A stretch of 64,000 bases of DNA. It comes from Burkholderiaceae bacterium (GTDB lineage Bacteria; Pseudomonadota; Gammaproteobacteria; Burkholderiales; Burkholderiaceae_C). This document shows positions 38,567-47,016 of the stretch, piece after piece (within the stretch, counting starts at the first letter, position 1; every line of letters begins with the position of its first letter). The notes under the pieces were generated by a model, which was not told the DNA's origin, ran no database searches, and was given only the letters and a program-made list of their open reading frames with translations. The DNA lies in contig JAUYTN010000038.1 of assembly GCA_030695205.1 (NCBI GenBank), positions 46,052 through 110,051 of the forward strand, given 5' to 3'. Both the position numbers and the translations under genes were made by a program.

Positions 38567-40258
38567 TCAGAACGGCATACGCGGCGAGCGGCTGGCGGGT
38601 GGCTGGGCGGCCCCAGCCGCCGCACTGGGTTGGCCGGTGATGACGGTGGCCCCGGGCTTGAACACCTCGGCCAGCGACGAGCCGGATGGCACGATGAGTT
38701 CGGTGCTGGTGCCATCGGTCAGGCCCAGGCGCACGTCGTAGGCCACGGCCTTGCCGTCGGCTCCAGGCACAAACAGGCGGCCACGCGTGGTCTGGCGTCC
38801 CGCGCTTTCGGCCACCAGGGCGGCATACTTCGGCCGTTGCTCGGGCGTGAGTACGTCGCCCACCTGGGCGCGGATGTCGGCCAGCACGCGCTCCCTGGCC
38901 TTGGCGCGCTGGTCTTCAGGCAGCTCACGCAGCTTGCCAAACTCAGGGCGGGCGGCGGTGTAAATGGCGTCCACCTTCTGCCGCTGCGCCGCATCCAGCG
39001 CGAGCTCGGTCACCAGGCGCTGACGGAACTCGGCCAGCGCACCCGCCGGGCCAGCCGCTGCACCCGGCGCAGCCGAAGCCGCCCCACCCGCAGCCACACC
39101 TGGGGCTGCTGCGCTGGCGGCTGGCCCGGCATTTTTGGTGTCTTTTTGGCCTTCTTCGCTTGATGGTGTTGGTTTGTTAGCTTCTGTATTTGCATCAACC
39201 TTGGCGGGCTCCACACCGGGCAAGCGCACGCGCAGCGCGGCATTGGGGACCTTGAGGGCGTCGGCGCGCACGTCCGTCACCACCCGCACGTTGGCGGTCA
39301 TGCCCGGCAGCAAGCGGCCTGTGGCGTTGGAGAACGCAATGACCGCCACATACGTGACCACATTGCTCACGTTCTGCCCCGCCTTGCGCACCAGGTTGAC
39401 CTGGCCCTCGAAGGTCTGTCCAGGGAAGGCATCGACCGTGAAGGTGGCCTTTTGGCCGGGGCGGATGCGACCCACATCGGCCTCGTCGATGCTGGCATCG
39501 ACCTGCATGTCCGACAGGTTTTGGGCAATGACAAACAGCTCGGGCGCCTGCAGACTGGCGGCCACGGTTTGCCCGCGCTCCACCGTGCGCTTGATGACGA
39601 TGCCGTTGACCGGCGACTTGATTTGTGTGCGCCCCAGGTCCACCCGCGCCTGGGCCAGCACAGCCTCCCGCTGGGCCACGATGGCCTGGGCGGTTGTGAT
39701 CTGTGCCGCGCTCACCCCCAGCTGGGCCTGGGCGGCTTTGACGCCTTCTTCGGCCGAAGCCATCACGGCGCGGGTGCGGTCGGCCTCACTCTGGGCAATG
39801 AAGGCCTGGGCCACCAGCTGCTGGTTGCGCTCGTGCACCCGGCGGGCCTCGGCCAGGTCGGTCTGTGCCCGCGAAATGGCGGCGCGGCTGGCCGCAGCAT
39901 TGGCCTGTGCCGTCAGCACCGAGGCGCGGGCGGCGTCCAAGTCAGCCTGGGCGGAGCGCACCCGGTACTCAAAGGTCTCGGGGTCGATCTCGGCAATCAG
40001 CTGCCCAGCCTTGACCTCGGCATTGAAGTCCACCAGTACTTGGCGCACCTGGCCGCTCACCTGGCTGCCCACCGACACCTGCGTGACCGGGTTGACCGTA
40101 CCCGACGCCGACACCGTGGCCTGAAGGCTGCCCCGCTCCACCACGCCGGTGCGCCAGGCCACCGCGCTGGAGTCGGACTGCTGCGTCCACCACCAGCCTG
40201 CACCACCACCCGCCAGCGCCAACACCACGGCAGAGGCCATCCACATCGATTTTTTCAT
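38567..40258 (-). CDS. MacA-like periplasmic adaptor with extra helical insert
   Basis: 563-residue membrane-fusion protein: N-terminal anchor (MKKSMWMASAVVLALAGGGA), lipoyl/barrel segments (GSQVSGQVRQVLVDFNAEVK in part) and a long alpha-hairpin, then DLGRTQIKSPVNGIV. It is ~190 residues longer than MacA because of a C-terminal insert: a Pro/Ala-rich linker and a helical stretch with LALDAAQRQKVD and LTPEQRPKYAAL, resembling the LTXXQ motif of Spy/CpxP. A dispersed repeat lies in the linker. First gene of this minus-strand efflux operon. Confidence 0.85.
   Translation of the reverse strand: MKKSMWMASAVVLALAGGGAGWWWTQQSDSSAVAWRTGVVERGSLQATVSASGTVNPVTQVSVGSQVSGQVRQVLVDFNAEVKAGQLIAEIDPETFEYRVRSAQADLDAARASVLTAQANAAASRAAISRAQTDLAEARRVHERNQQLVAQAFIAQSEADRTRAVMASAEEGVKAAQAQLGVSAAQITTAQAIVAQREAVLAQARVDLGRTQIKSPVNGIVIKRTVERGQTVAASLQAPELFVIAQNLSDMQVDASIDEADVGRIRPGQKATFTVDAFPGQTFEGQVNLVRKAGQNVSNVVTYVAVIAFSNATGRLLPGMTANVRVVTDVRADALKVPNAALRVRLPGVEPAKVDANTEANKPTPSSEEGQKDTKNAGPAASAAAPGVAAGGAASAAPGAAAGPAGALAEFRQRLVTELALDAAQRQKVDAIYTAARPEFGKLRELPEDQRAKARERVLADIRAQVGDVLTPEQRPKYAALVAESAGRQTTRGRLFVPGADGKAVAYDVRLGLTDGTSTELIVPSGSSLAEVFKPGATVITGQPSAAAGAAQPPASRSPRMPF
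39143..39191 (+). repeat. Dispersed ~45-nt repeat, copy 9 (inside macA-like gene)
   Basis: Plus-strand reading GGCCTTCTTCGCTTG ... TTTGTTAGCTTCTGTA, antisense to the adaptor gene but in frame; it encodes part of the linker just before the LTXXQ-like insert (EANKPTPSSEEGQKDT). Confidence 0.6.
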
Positions 40259-40497
40259 AGGGCAAATTGTAGGAAGCAGGCCGTGCACCGGCTGTGACAC
40301 GGGGTCAATACCGGGTAAAGCCCAGATGTCGCTCAGGTAAAGCCTGCGGCGTTTGGCGCTGTCCGATCTGCGCTTGGTCGCATTGGCCTTGCCTCCGGCG
40401 TGGCCCGGCAACACCCTCCAACACCTTTGAACCCCCCCACTGCCACCCAAGCCCGGGCTGCCCTGGCCCGGCCCGCGCTGAAAACTACACTGCCCCC

Positions 40498-41718
40498 ATG
40501 ACCACCGTCCACCAACCGCTGCCCACTGCACCAGCGCCTGTTCAAGCACCGGCACCGGCACCGGGGCCAGGGGCAGCACCGCTGCCTGCCGCCTCCCCGG
40601 CCAGCACCAACAGCCCGCTGTGTACGCGGCGTACGCTGCTCAAAGGCGCGGCCATCACCGCAGCCGTCAACACCGGCATTGCCCTGGCGCTGTGGTGGGC
40701 AGGGGTTGGGCCGCTGGACGTGCAGCTGGTGGTGTCCCACGCCATTGGTCTGACGATTTGGAGCCTGATGAACGCCGGTGCCCGCTGGCTGGCCCGGCCC
40801 AGCGACCCCGGCGGCTTTCCCAGGGGCTGGCGGGCGGTGGTGCTGGTGCCCAGCGTGGTGCTGACCGGTGCGGCCATGGGTTTTGTGGTGGGCGGCCTCT
40901 ACAGCGGCCAGCGCTGGCAGTGGGCCATTGGCGCGGACCCGCGCATGGCCTGGGCGATGCTGGCCATCACCGCCGTGGCGGGCAGCGCCATGACGCTGTA
41001 CTTTTACCTGGCCGGCAAAAGCAGCTACCTGCAAACCGAGCTGGAGCGTACCCAGCGCCAGACCTCCGAGGCCCGCCTGCGCCTGCTGGAGAGCCAGCTG
41101 GAGCCCCACATGATGTTCAACACCCTGGCCAACCTGCGCGTGCTCATTGGCCTGGACCCGCCCCGCGCCCAGGCCATGCTGGACCACCTGATTGCCTACC
41201 TGCGCAGCACACTGACCGCCTCGCGCAGCGGCGCCCACCCGCTGAGCCAGGAGTTCGACCGGCTCAGCGACTACCTGGCGCTCATGGCCATTCGCATGGG
41301 CCCGCGTTTGCAAGTCACGCTGGATCTGCCCGATGAGCTGCGCGACATCCCTGTGCCCCCACTGCTGCTGCAACCACTGGTGGAAAACGCCATCCACCAC
41401 GGGCTAGAGCCCTGCGTGGCGGGTGGCCACATTGCCGTGCGGGCCTGGCGCAGCCGCACCGGCAACCCCACCGATAGCGCCACTCGCAGCACATTGGGCG
41501 GCCACCTGCACCTGCAGGTGTCGGACACCGGCCAGGGCACCGCAGCCGCCCACGGCACTTCCAGCACCGGCACCAACACCAGCCCCAGCACGGGTACCGG
41601 CTTTGGCCTGGCCCAGGTGCGCGAACGCCTGGCCACCACCTACGGGCCTGCAGCCAGTTTGACGCTGATAGCTAACAAACCAACAGGGACAAGCGCAAAC
41701 GTGCAAATTCCTTTGTAA
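40498..41718 (+). CDS. LytS/AlgZ-type sensor histidine kinase
   Basis: 406-residue membrane kinase: Pro/Ala-rich cytoplasmic N terminus, about four hydrophobic segments (residues ~50-175), then the His_kinase domain with EPHMMFNTLANLRVLI (His204) and HATPase_c with LVENAIHHGLEP and GTGFGLAQVRERL. The G1/G2 boxes are interrupted by a Thr/Ser-rich insert. Its 3' end is formed by a dispersed repeat. Followed after 8 nt by a LytTR regulator, forming an AlgZR-like pair divergent from the efflux operon. Confidence 0.88.
   Translation: MTTVHQPLPTAPAPVQAPAPAPGPGAAPLPAASPASTNSPLCTRRTLLKGAAITAAVNTGIALALWWAGVGPLDVQLVVSHAIGLTIWSLMNAGARWLARPSDPGGFPRGWRAVVLVPSVVLTGAAMGFVVGGLYSGQRWQWAIGADPRMAWAMLAITAVAGSAMTLYFYLAGKSSYLQTELERTQRQTSEARLRLLESQLEPHMMFNTLANLRVLIGLDPPRAQAMLDHLIAYLRSTLTASRSGAHPLSQEFDRLSDYLALMAIRMGPRLQVTLDLPDELRDIPVPPLLLQPLVENAIHHGLEPCVAGGHIAVRAWRSRTGNPTDSATRSTLGGHLHLQVSDTGQGTAAAHGTSSTGTNTSPSTGTGFGLAQVRERLATTYGPAASLTLIANKPTGTSANVQIPL
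41664..41711 (-). repeat. Dispersed ~45-nt repeat, copy 10 (3' end of the LytS gene)
   Basis: Minus-strand reading TTTGCACGTTTGCGCTTG ... GGTTTGTTAGCTATCAGCG. It encodes the last ~16 residues of the kinase (LIANKPTGTSANVQI), so the gene's stop has been supplied at the element's edge. Confidence 0.6.
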
Positions 41719-41726
41719 AACTTCCC

Positions 41727-42647
41727 ATGACACCCCGCCTGACCCCCACCGGCCTCATTGCCGAAGACGAGCCCCTGCTCGCCGCCGCCCTGCAAGCCGA
41801 CCTGGCCGCCGTGTGGCCCGAACTGCGCGTGCTGGCCACCGTCGGCGACGGGCACAGTGCCGTGCGCCGGGCGCTGGAGCTGCAGCCTGACGTGCTGTTT
41901 TTGGACATCCGCATGCCCGGCCACACCGGGCTGCAAGCCGCCGCCGAGCTGGCCGATGCCTGGCCGGAGCACGGCAGCCGCCCGTTTCCGCAGCTGGTGT
42001 TTGTGACGGCCTACGACCAGTACGCCGTGGCCGCCTTCGAAGCCCAGGCGGTGGACTACATCCTCAAACCCGTGCAGCGCGAGCGGCTGAAAAAAACAGC
42101 ACACAAACTGGCCTCAGCGCTCGCGCAGCAAGCACAGTCAGCTACACAGTCCAACAAGCCTACGGTCACCCCGGCGCCCCCAGCGCCCAGCCCAACCAGC
42201 ACCGCCCCCACCCCGGCGCTGCTCGCCCAGCTCTCGGCCCTGCTGGCCCAGGCGGGGGCAGACTTGGCACCCCAGGCCACGCACAACCCCGCACCGACCC
42301 GGCTCACACTCATCCAGGCCAGCCACACCGGCGCCCAGGGCAGCGCACTGGTGATGGTGCCCGTGGCCGAGGTGCTGTACTTCGAGGCGGCCGACAAGTA
42401 CGTGCGCGTCATCTGCCCCACCCGCGAAGTGCTGATCCGCACCCCGCTCAAAGACCTGCTGCCCCAGCTTGATGCCCAGCAGTTCTGGCAGATTCACCGG
42501 GGCACGGTGGTGCGTGCCGAAACAATAGCCCGCGCCACCCGCGACGAAGCGGGCAAACTCTGGGTGCACCTGCACACCCAGCCCGATCAGCCCCCCCACC
42601 GCCTTCCCGTCAGCCGCCTGTATGCGCACCTGTTCAGGGCGATGTGA
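41727..42647 (+). CDS. LytTR-family response regulator (AlgR-like)
   Basis: 306-residue regulator: receiver domain with DVLFLDIRMPG (Asp60) and FVTAYDQYAVAAFEAQAVDY, then a Pro/Ala/Thr-rich linker containing a dispersed repeat, then a LytTR DNA-binding domain (EVLYFEAADKYVRVI ... FWQIHRGTVVRAETI). Expected to bind direct repeats upstream of target genes; the neighbouring divergent efflux operon is the obvious candidate target. Confidence 0.9.
   Translation: MTPRLTPTGLIAEDEPLLAAALQADLAAVWPELRVLATVGDGHSAVRRALELQPDVLFLDIRMPGHTGLQAAAELADAWPEHGSRPFPQLVFVTAYDQYAVAAFEAQAVDYILKPVQRERLKKTAHKLASALAQQAQSATQSNKPTVTPAPPAPSPTSTAPTPALLAQLSALLAQAGADLAPQATHNPAPTRLTLIQASHTGAQGSALVMVPVAEVLYFEAADKYVRVICPTREVLIRTPLKDLLPQLDAQQFWQIHRGTVVRAETIARATRDEAGKLWVHLHTQPDQPPHRLPVSRLYAHLFRAM
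42110..42150 (+). repeat. Dispersed ~45-nt repeat, copy 11 (inside the LytTR gene)
   Basis: Plus-strand GGCCTCAGCGCTCGCGCAG then CACAGTCAGCTACACAGT, in frame at the start of the linker between receiver and LytTR domains. Confidence 0.55.
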
Positions 42648-42668
42648 GCATTTGGCGAACTCAATTTC

Positions 42669-42745
42669 GGCTCAAATTGGCAAATTCCGGCTCGAATGCG
42701 GCTCAAAATAGGCTCATTGCAGCTCATTGCAGCTCATTTGTGAGC
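42669..42745 (+). promoter_or_regulatory. Cluster of GCTCA repeats upstream of the Fic gene
   Basis: Six copies of GCTC(A/G)A(A/T) or GCTCATT in the same orientation at about 42669, 42689, 42700, 42711, 42722 and 42732, the last forming a GCTCA / TGAGC palindrome (42732-42745). A -10-like GATAAT lies at about 42747-42752. Because the Fic protein has an N-terminal helix-turn-helix, autoregulation through these sites is likely. Confidence 0.6.
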
Positions 42746-42793
42746 CGATAATTCGGTATTCAGCCACCCATGCGCTGCACCACACACTGAGCC

Positions 42794-44176
42794 ATGCCCA
42801 CCGCCACCCAAGCCGTCGCCACCTCCGCTGACTTGCTCAACGCCATGCCTGCGCTGTTGGCCCTACACCCGCAAGGCATCAGTTCCGGGCAGATCGCACA
42901 GGCGACCGGCCTGAGTACAGCCACGGTCAAGCGCCATCTGGAACGGCTTTGCAGCCTGGGCCAAGTGGTGCGCACAGGGCAATCGCGCGCCACCCGCTAC
43001 CGGCTGCCCGAAGCCAGTGCCCTCACCCCTACCGCCACCCAGACCTCAACCAGTCCATCTGCAGCCGATACCGCCCATCCGGCTTGGAGTACCGCAGCCG
43101 AGCAACTCCGCCGGCGCCTGAGCAGGCCTCTGGCTGCGCGCGCACACGTCACCTACCAGCGCAGTCTGGCAGATGACTACGTGCCCAACCACAGTGCTCT
43201 GCTGCCCCCCTCACTGGCGCAAACGCTGGCCAACCAGGGGCGCCTGCAAGGCCAGCAGCCTGCAGGCACGTATGCCCGCAAAGTGCTGGAGCAGTTGCTG
43301 ATTGACCTGTCCTGGTCGTCGTCACGGCTGGAGGGCAACACCTACACCCGGCTGGCCACCGAAGAGCTGTTTAAACAAGGCTTATCGGGCACCGACACCG
43401 AAGCCGTCATGCTGCTCAACCACAAAAATGCCATCGAATTCATGGTTGATGCCGTGCCCGAACAAGGGCTGACCCTGAGCGTGGTGCGCAACTTGCACGC
43501 CCTGCTGATGCAAGACTTGCTGGCTGACAGCCAAAGCCTGGGCAGCATCCGCCAGAAGGTGGTCAACATCAGCGGCACCGTGTACCTGCCCACGCAAGTA
43601 CCTTCGCTGCTGTCCGAGATGCTGAACCTGGTCATCGACAAGGCACGCCTCATCAACAACCCGGTGGAAGCAGCGTTCTTTCTGTGGGTGCATCTGGCCT
43701 ACCTGCAACCCTTTGAAGACGGCAACAAACGCACCAGCCGCCTGAGCGCCAACATTCCGCTCATGCTCTATAACTGTGCGCCGCTGTCCTTCATGGATGT
43801 GAATCAGCACGACTACGCACAGGCCATGCTGGGGGTGTACGAACTGCGCGACATGGCCCTGGCGGTGGACCTGTTCAGCTGGACTTACCAACGCTCATGC
43901 CAGAAATATGCGGTGGTCCTCGAATCCATGGGCATTCCCAACCCACTGCGGTTGCAACACCGCGAGCACCTCAACGAGGCCATGGCCCTGGTGGTGCGTG
44001 AACGCCAGCCCCTGAACGCCGCACTGCAAACTCTGGGCCTGACACCCCAGCAAGCCCCCGGCTTTGCCGAACTGCTGCGTGACGAGCTGCACACACTGGA
44101 AGCCTTCAACTGCGCCCGCTACCGCCTGACCGTGCGCACCACCACCGAATGGATCGCCGCCGGGCGACCCCAGTAA
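42794..44176 (+). CDS. Fic-domain protein with degenerate catalytic motif and HTH
   Basis: 460-residue protein. Residues ~1-75 form a winged helix-turn-helix (ISSGQIAQATGLSTATVKRHLE). The middle has the Fic-N helices and then the Fic core LAYLQPFEDGNKRTSRL, where the normal HPFxDGNGR is changed to QPFEDGNKR: the catalytic His position is Gln305 and the second Gly is Lys. Canonical AMPylation is therefore unlikely, though related Fic-fold proteins use other chemistry. No toxin-antitoxin partner gene is adjacent. Confidence 0.82.
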   Translation: MPTATQAVATSADLLNAMPALLALHPQGISSGQIAQATGLSTATVKRHLERLCSLGQVVRTGQSRATRYRLPEASALTPTATQTSTSPSAADTAHPAWSTAAEQLRRRLSRPLAARAHVTYQRSLADDYVPNHSALLPPSLAQTLANQGRLQGQQPAGTYARKVLEQLLIDLSWSSSRLEGNTYTRLATEELFKQGLSGTDTEAVMLLNHKNAIEFMVDAVPEQGLTLSVVRNLHALLMQDLLADSQSLGSIRQKVVNISGTVYLPTQVPSLLSEMLNLVIDKARLINNPVEAAFFLWVHLAYLQPFEDGNKRTSRLSANIPLMLYNCAPLSFMDVNQHDYAQAMLGVYELRDMALAVDLFSWTYQRSCQKYAVVLESMGIPNPLRLQHREHLNEAMALVVRERQPLNAALQTLGLTPQQAPGFAELLRDELHTLEAFNCARYRLTVRTTTEWIAAGRPQ

Positions 44177-44187
44177 GGCCTTCACCA

Positions 44188-45111
44188 ATGACCACACCCT
44201 CATCTTCCCCCTCCCCTTCCCTGCCAGCATCCCCTACCCCGCACCACACCCACCAGATGCGGGGTGTGCTGATGGTGCTGACGGCGGCCCTGCTGTGGGG
44301 CACCACGGGCACGGCGCAGAGCCTGGCCCCGGCGCAACTGTCCCCGTACTGGGTGGGCGCGCTGCGGCTGCTGGTAGCGGCGCTGTTTTTTGTGCCCTGG
44401 CTGGTGCGCCCGCGCCCGGCGCTGCCGTGGCCGGGGATTGTGGCCGCCGCGCTGTGCATGAGCGTGTACAACCTGGCGTTTTTTGCCGGGGTCAAGGCCA
44501 GTGGTGTGGCCGTGGGCACCGCCGTGGCGCTGGGCAGCGGGCCGCTGTGGGCCGGGCTGCTGCAGGCCCTCATCAGCCGCCGTGCCCCACCTTTGGGCTG
44601 GTGGGCGGGGGCGTGCCTGGCGGTGGCTGGGGTGGTGGTGATGGTGGTTGGCCCCGGTGCAACCCAGGCCCCAACGGCCATGGGGCTGGGCCTGTGTCTG
44701 CTGGCGGGGCTGTCGTATGCGGTGTACACGCTGGTCAACAAACACCTGGTGGCCCAGGCCCCGGCGGGCGTGCTGACGGCTGCCGTGTTTGCCCTGGCCG
44801 CCGTGCTGGCCCTGCCCATGGCCTGGCTGCTGGGCGGGCCGCTGGTGATGGGGTCAGCCGCCAGCTGGGCCGTGGTGGTGTGGCTGGGCGTGATGGGCAC
44901 CGCCGTGGCCTACCTGCTGTTTACCCATGCGCTCAAGCACATTTCCGGTGCCACTGGGGTGGCCCTGGCGCTGGGTGAGCCCGTCACGGCGTTTGTGCTG
45001 GCCGTGCTGGTGGTGGGCGAACGCCCCGGCTGGCTGGCTTTTGCAGGGCTGGTGCTGGTGCTGGCCGGGCTGGCGGTGGTGGTGCGGGCAGAGCTGCGGC
45101 AGTCACCGTAG
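44188..45111 (+). CDS. EamA/DMT-family transporter
   Basis: 307-residue inner-membrane protein with ten hydrophobic segments in two EamA repeats, starting MRGVLMVLTAALLWGTTGTA after a cytoplasmic Ser/Pro-rich tail. ATG 44188 follows the Fic stop by 11 nt; the next ATG (MRGVL, 44257) is an alternative. Substrate unknown. Its last 9 nt overlap the convergent RIO kinase gene. Confidence 0.85.
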   Translation: MTTPSSSPSPSLPASPTPHHTHQMRGVLMVLTAALLWGTTGTAQSLAPAQLSPYWVGALRLLVAALFFVPWLVRPRPALPWPGIVAAALCMSVYNLAFFAGVKASGVAVGTAVALGSGPLWAGLLQALISRRAPPLGWWAGACLAVAGVVVMVVGPGATQAPTAMGLGLCLLAGLSYAVYTLVNKHLVAQAPAGVLTAAVFALAAVLALPMAWLLGGPLVMGSAASWAVVVWLGVMGTAVAYLLFTHALKHISGATGVALALGEPVTAFVLAVLVVGERPGWLAFAGLVLVLAGLAVVVRAELRQSP

Positions 45112-45978
45112 CGGCGGATTCGCCATGCGCAAGCGGCGGGCGGCATCCTCCTGGCGGGCGTCGTCAATCTCGCGCATCACGCTGCCCAGGTCCACCGCAC
45201 CGGCCACGGGGGTGTAGCGGCCAGTCAGCACCGAGTCGTTGGTGAGCAGACCCGCCTGGTAGAGACTCCAGATTTCGGGGCCGTAGGCGGTGGCCAGCAA
45301 ATCGGGCGCAAATTGCCCGAAAAACGCCCGCAGGTTGGCCACGTCGCGCAGCAGCATGCGCTGGGCGTGCAGGTTGCCCGCCGCGTCCACGGCCTGCGGC
45401 AGGTCGATGATGACGGGCACATCGGTGCCGCTGCCCTCCTCGGTGTGCGCCAGCAGGATGTTGAACTCGGACAAATCTCCGTGCACCACGCCCGCGCACA
45501 GCATGCGCACCACCTCGCCCATCAGCGTGGCGTGGTGGGTGCGGGCCGCCTCGGGCGTAAAGGCCACGTCGTTGAGCCTGGGGGCTGCGTCACCGTGGGC
45601 ATCGGTCACCAGCTCCATGAGCAACACGCCGTCGTGAAAGTTGTAGGGCTGGGGCACGCGCACACCGGCGGCGGCCAGGCGGTACAGGGCATCGACCTCG
45701 GCGCTTTGCCATGCGGCCTCCTGCTCCTGGCGACCAAACTTGCTGCCCCGACCAATGGCGCGGGCGGTGCGTGAGTTTTTGACCTTGCGGTTCTCGGTGT
45801 AGTCCACCGCCTGCCGAAAGCTACGGTGGGTGGCTTCCTTGTAAATTTTGGCGCAGCGGGTGTCATCGCCGCAGCGCACGACGTACACCATGGCTTCTTT
45901 GCCGCTCATGAGCTGGCGGACCACGGTGTCAATCAGGCCTTCTTCAACCAGGGACTGGAGTCGGGGTGGTGCTTTCAT
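45103..45978 (-). CDS. RIO-type serine protein kinase
   Basis: 291-residue atypical kinase resembling Pseudomonas PA4780-type RIO proteins. Glycine-poor loop GKEAMVYVVRC, ATP-lysine in CAKIYKE, catalytic loop VHGDLSEFNILL (Asp and Asn), and the metal-binding IIDLPQAVD. Its ATG overlaps the stop of the DTW gene (ATGA), so the two are coupled. Biological targets are unknown. Confidence 0.87.
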   Translation of the reverse strand: MKAPPRLQSLVEEGLIDTVVRQLMSGKEAMVYVVRCGDDTRCAKIYKEATHRSFRQAVDYTENRKVKNSRTARAIGRGSKFGRQEQEAAWQSAEVDALYRLAAAGVRVPQPYNFHDGVLLMELVTDAHGDAAPRLNDVAFTPEAARTHHATLMGEVVRMLCAGVVHGDLSEFNILLAHTEEGSGTDVPVIIDLPQAVDAAGNLHAQRMLLRDVANLRAFFGQFAPDLLATAYGPEIWSLYQAGLLTNDSVLTGRYTPVAGAVDLGSVMREIDDARQEDAARRLRMANPPLR

Positions 45979-46871
45979 GCGGGCGATTCTGACGGGTGTT
46001 CTGAAGGGGTAACAGGTGCGCAGGGAGGTACGCAGGGAGGTGCGCAGAGCCCGGTGGGGCCAGCCAGGCCGTCGGTGGTAGTGGCGCAGGCGCGCGCACA
46101 GGTTCGCAGCCGCTGGTGTGCATCGCCGGCCCAATCAGGGGCGAGCTGGTGCTTGGCTTGCAGGTAGTGGTGGGTGAACACGTCGAGGTAGGCATCCAGT
46201 GTGTGCGCCGCCTGGGATTCGCCCGCCAGCTCCAGGCACAGGGCGGCCACTTCAGCGGTGCACACATGGCCACCTTGCTGCGAGCGGCGCAGCAGGTAGC
46301 GCGACAGGTGCGCAGGGGTCAGGCTGAGCACCGGCAGGTGGTCCAGATAGGGGCTCTTGCGGAACATCTTGCGCGCCTCCTGCCAGGTGGCATCCAGCAG
46401 CACAAACAGCGGGCGCCGCCCACCCCCGGGCTCTGGCCGACCCGCCTGCTCAACAGGCGGCCCGCTGGCGCACAAGGTGGTGACCACCCGATCGGTGGCC
46501 ACAAACTCCCCCGGAAACACCACATAGGGTTGCCACTGCGGGTCGGCCAGCAGCGCCAGCAGCGCGGGGTCCACGACCGTGCGGGCCCAGGAAAACGCAA
46601 AGGTATCGGTCACCACATCGGCAATCAGCCAGCCGGTGTTGCTGGGCTTGAGCGGCTCGATGTCGGCCATCAGCAAGCACACGCCCGCCAACGTGGGCAC
46701 TTCGGGCCGCACGCCGCACAGGCAATGGCTGGGCAGCAGCCTACAACCCGGGCAGCGCTCCCCCTTGGGACCACCCCGGGCCAGAAAAGGCTTGGCACTG
46801 CGGGCCAGGCGCTCGGTACGCAGGCGGGAGACGGCGTGGGGTGGGGTGGCGGGCAAAAGGGGCGCATTCAT
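45975..46871 (-). CDS. tapT: DTW-domain tRNA aminocarboxypropyltransferase
   Basis: 298-residue DTW-domain protein. Family members (TapT) place the acp3 group on uridine-47 of tRNA. Seen: cysteine-rich N-terminal zinc-like region (GERCPGCRLLPSHCLCGVRP), LMADIEPLKPSNTGW in part, and the DxTW motif as LLDATWQEARKM. ATG 46871 is chosen; a longer frame to 46979 lies in unconserved AT-rich sequence. A ~40-residue Pro/Cys/Ala-rich tail follows the domain. Confidence 0.82.
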   Translation of the reverse strand: MNAPLLPATPPHAVSRLRTERLARSAKPFLARGGPKGERCPGCRLLPSHCLCGVRPEVPTLAGVCLLMADIEPLKPSNTGWLIADVVTDTFAFSWARTVVDPALLALLADPQWQPYVVFPGEFVATDRVVTTLCASGPPVEQAGRPEPGGGRRPLFVLLDATWQEARKMFRKSPYLDHLPVLSLTPAHLSRYLLRRSQQGGHVCTAEVAALCLELAGESQAAHTLDAYLDVFTHHYLQAKHQLAPDWAGDAHQRLRTCARACATTTDGLAGPTGLCAPPCVPPCAPVTPSEHPSESPA

Positions 46872-47016
46872 CTTGGCAAGGCTACACCGAGTGTCAACTG
46901 ACTCACGGGAATGCTTGAAAGCGCAGTTGACTTCAAATTGGTCAGGCTTTGAATTCAAATTGGACAAGCAAAAGTTCACGGTTGTCCCGCTGTACCACTG
47001 CAGACCGCCATCTCCC

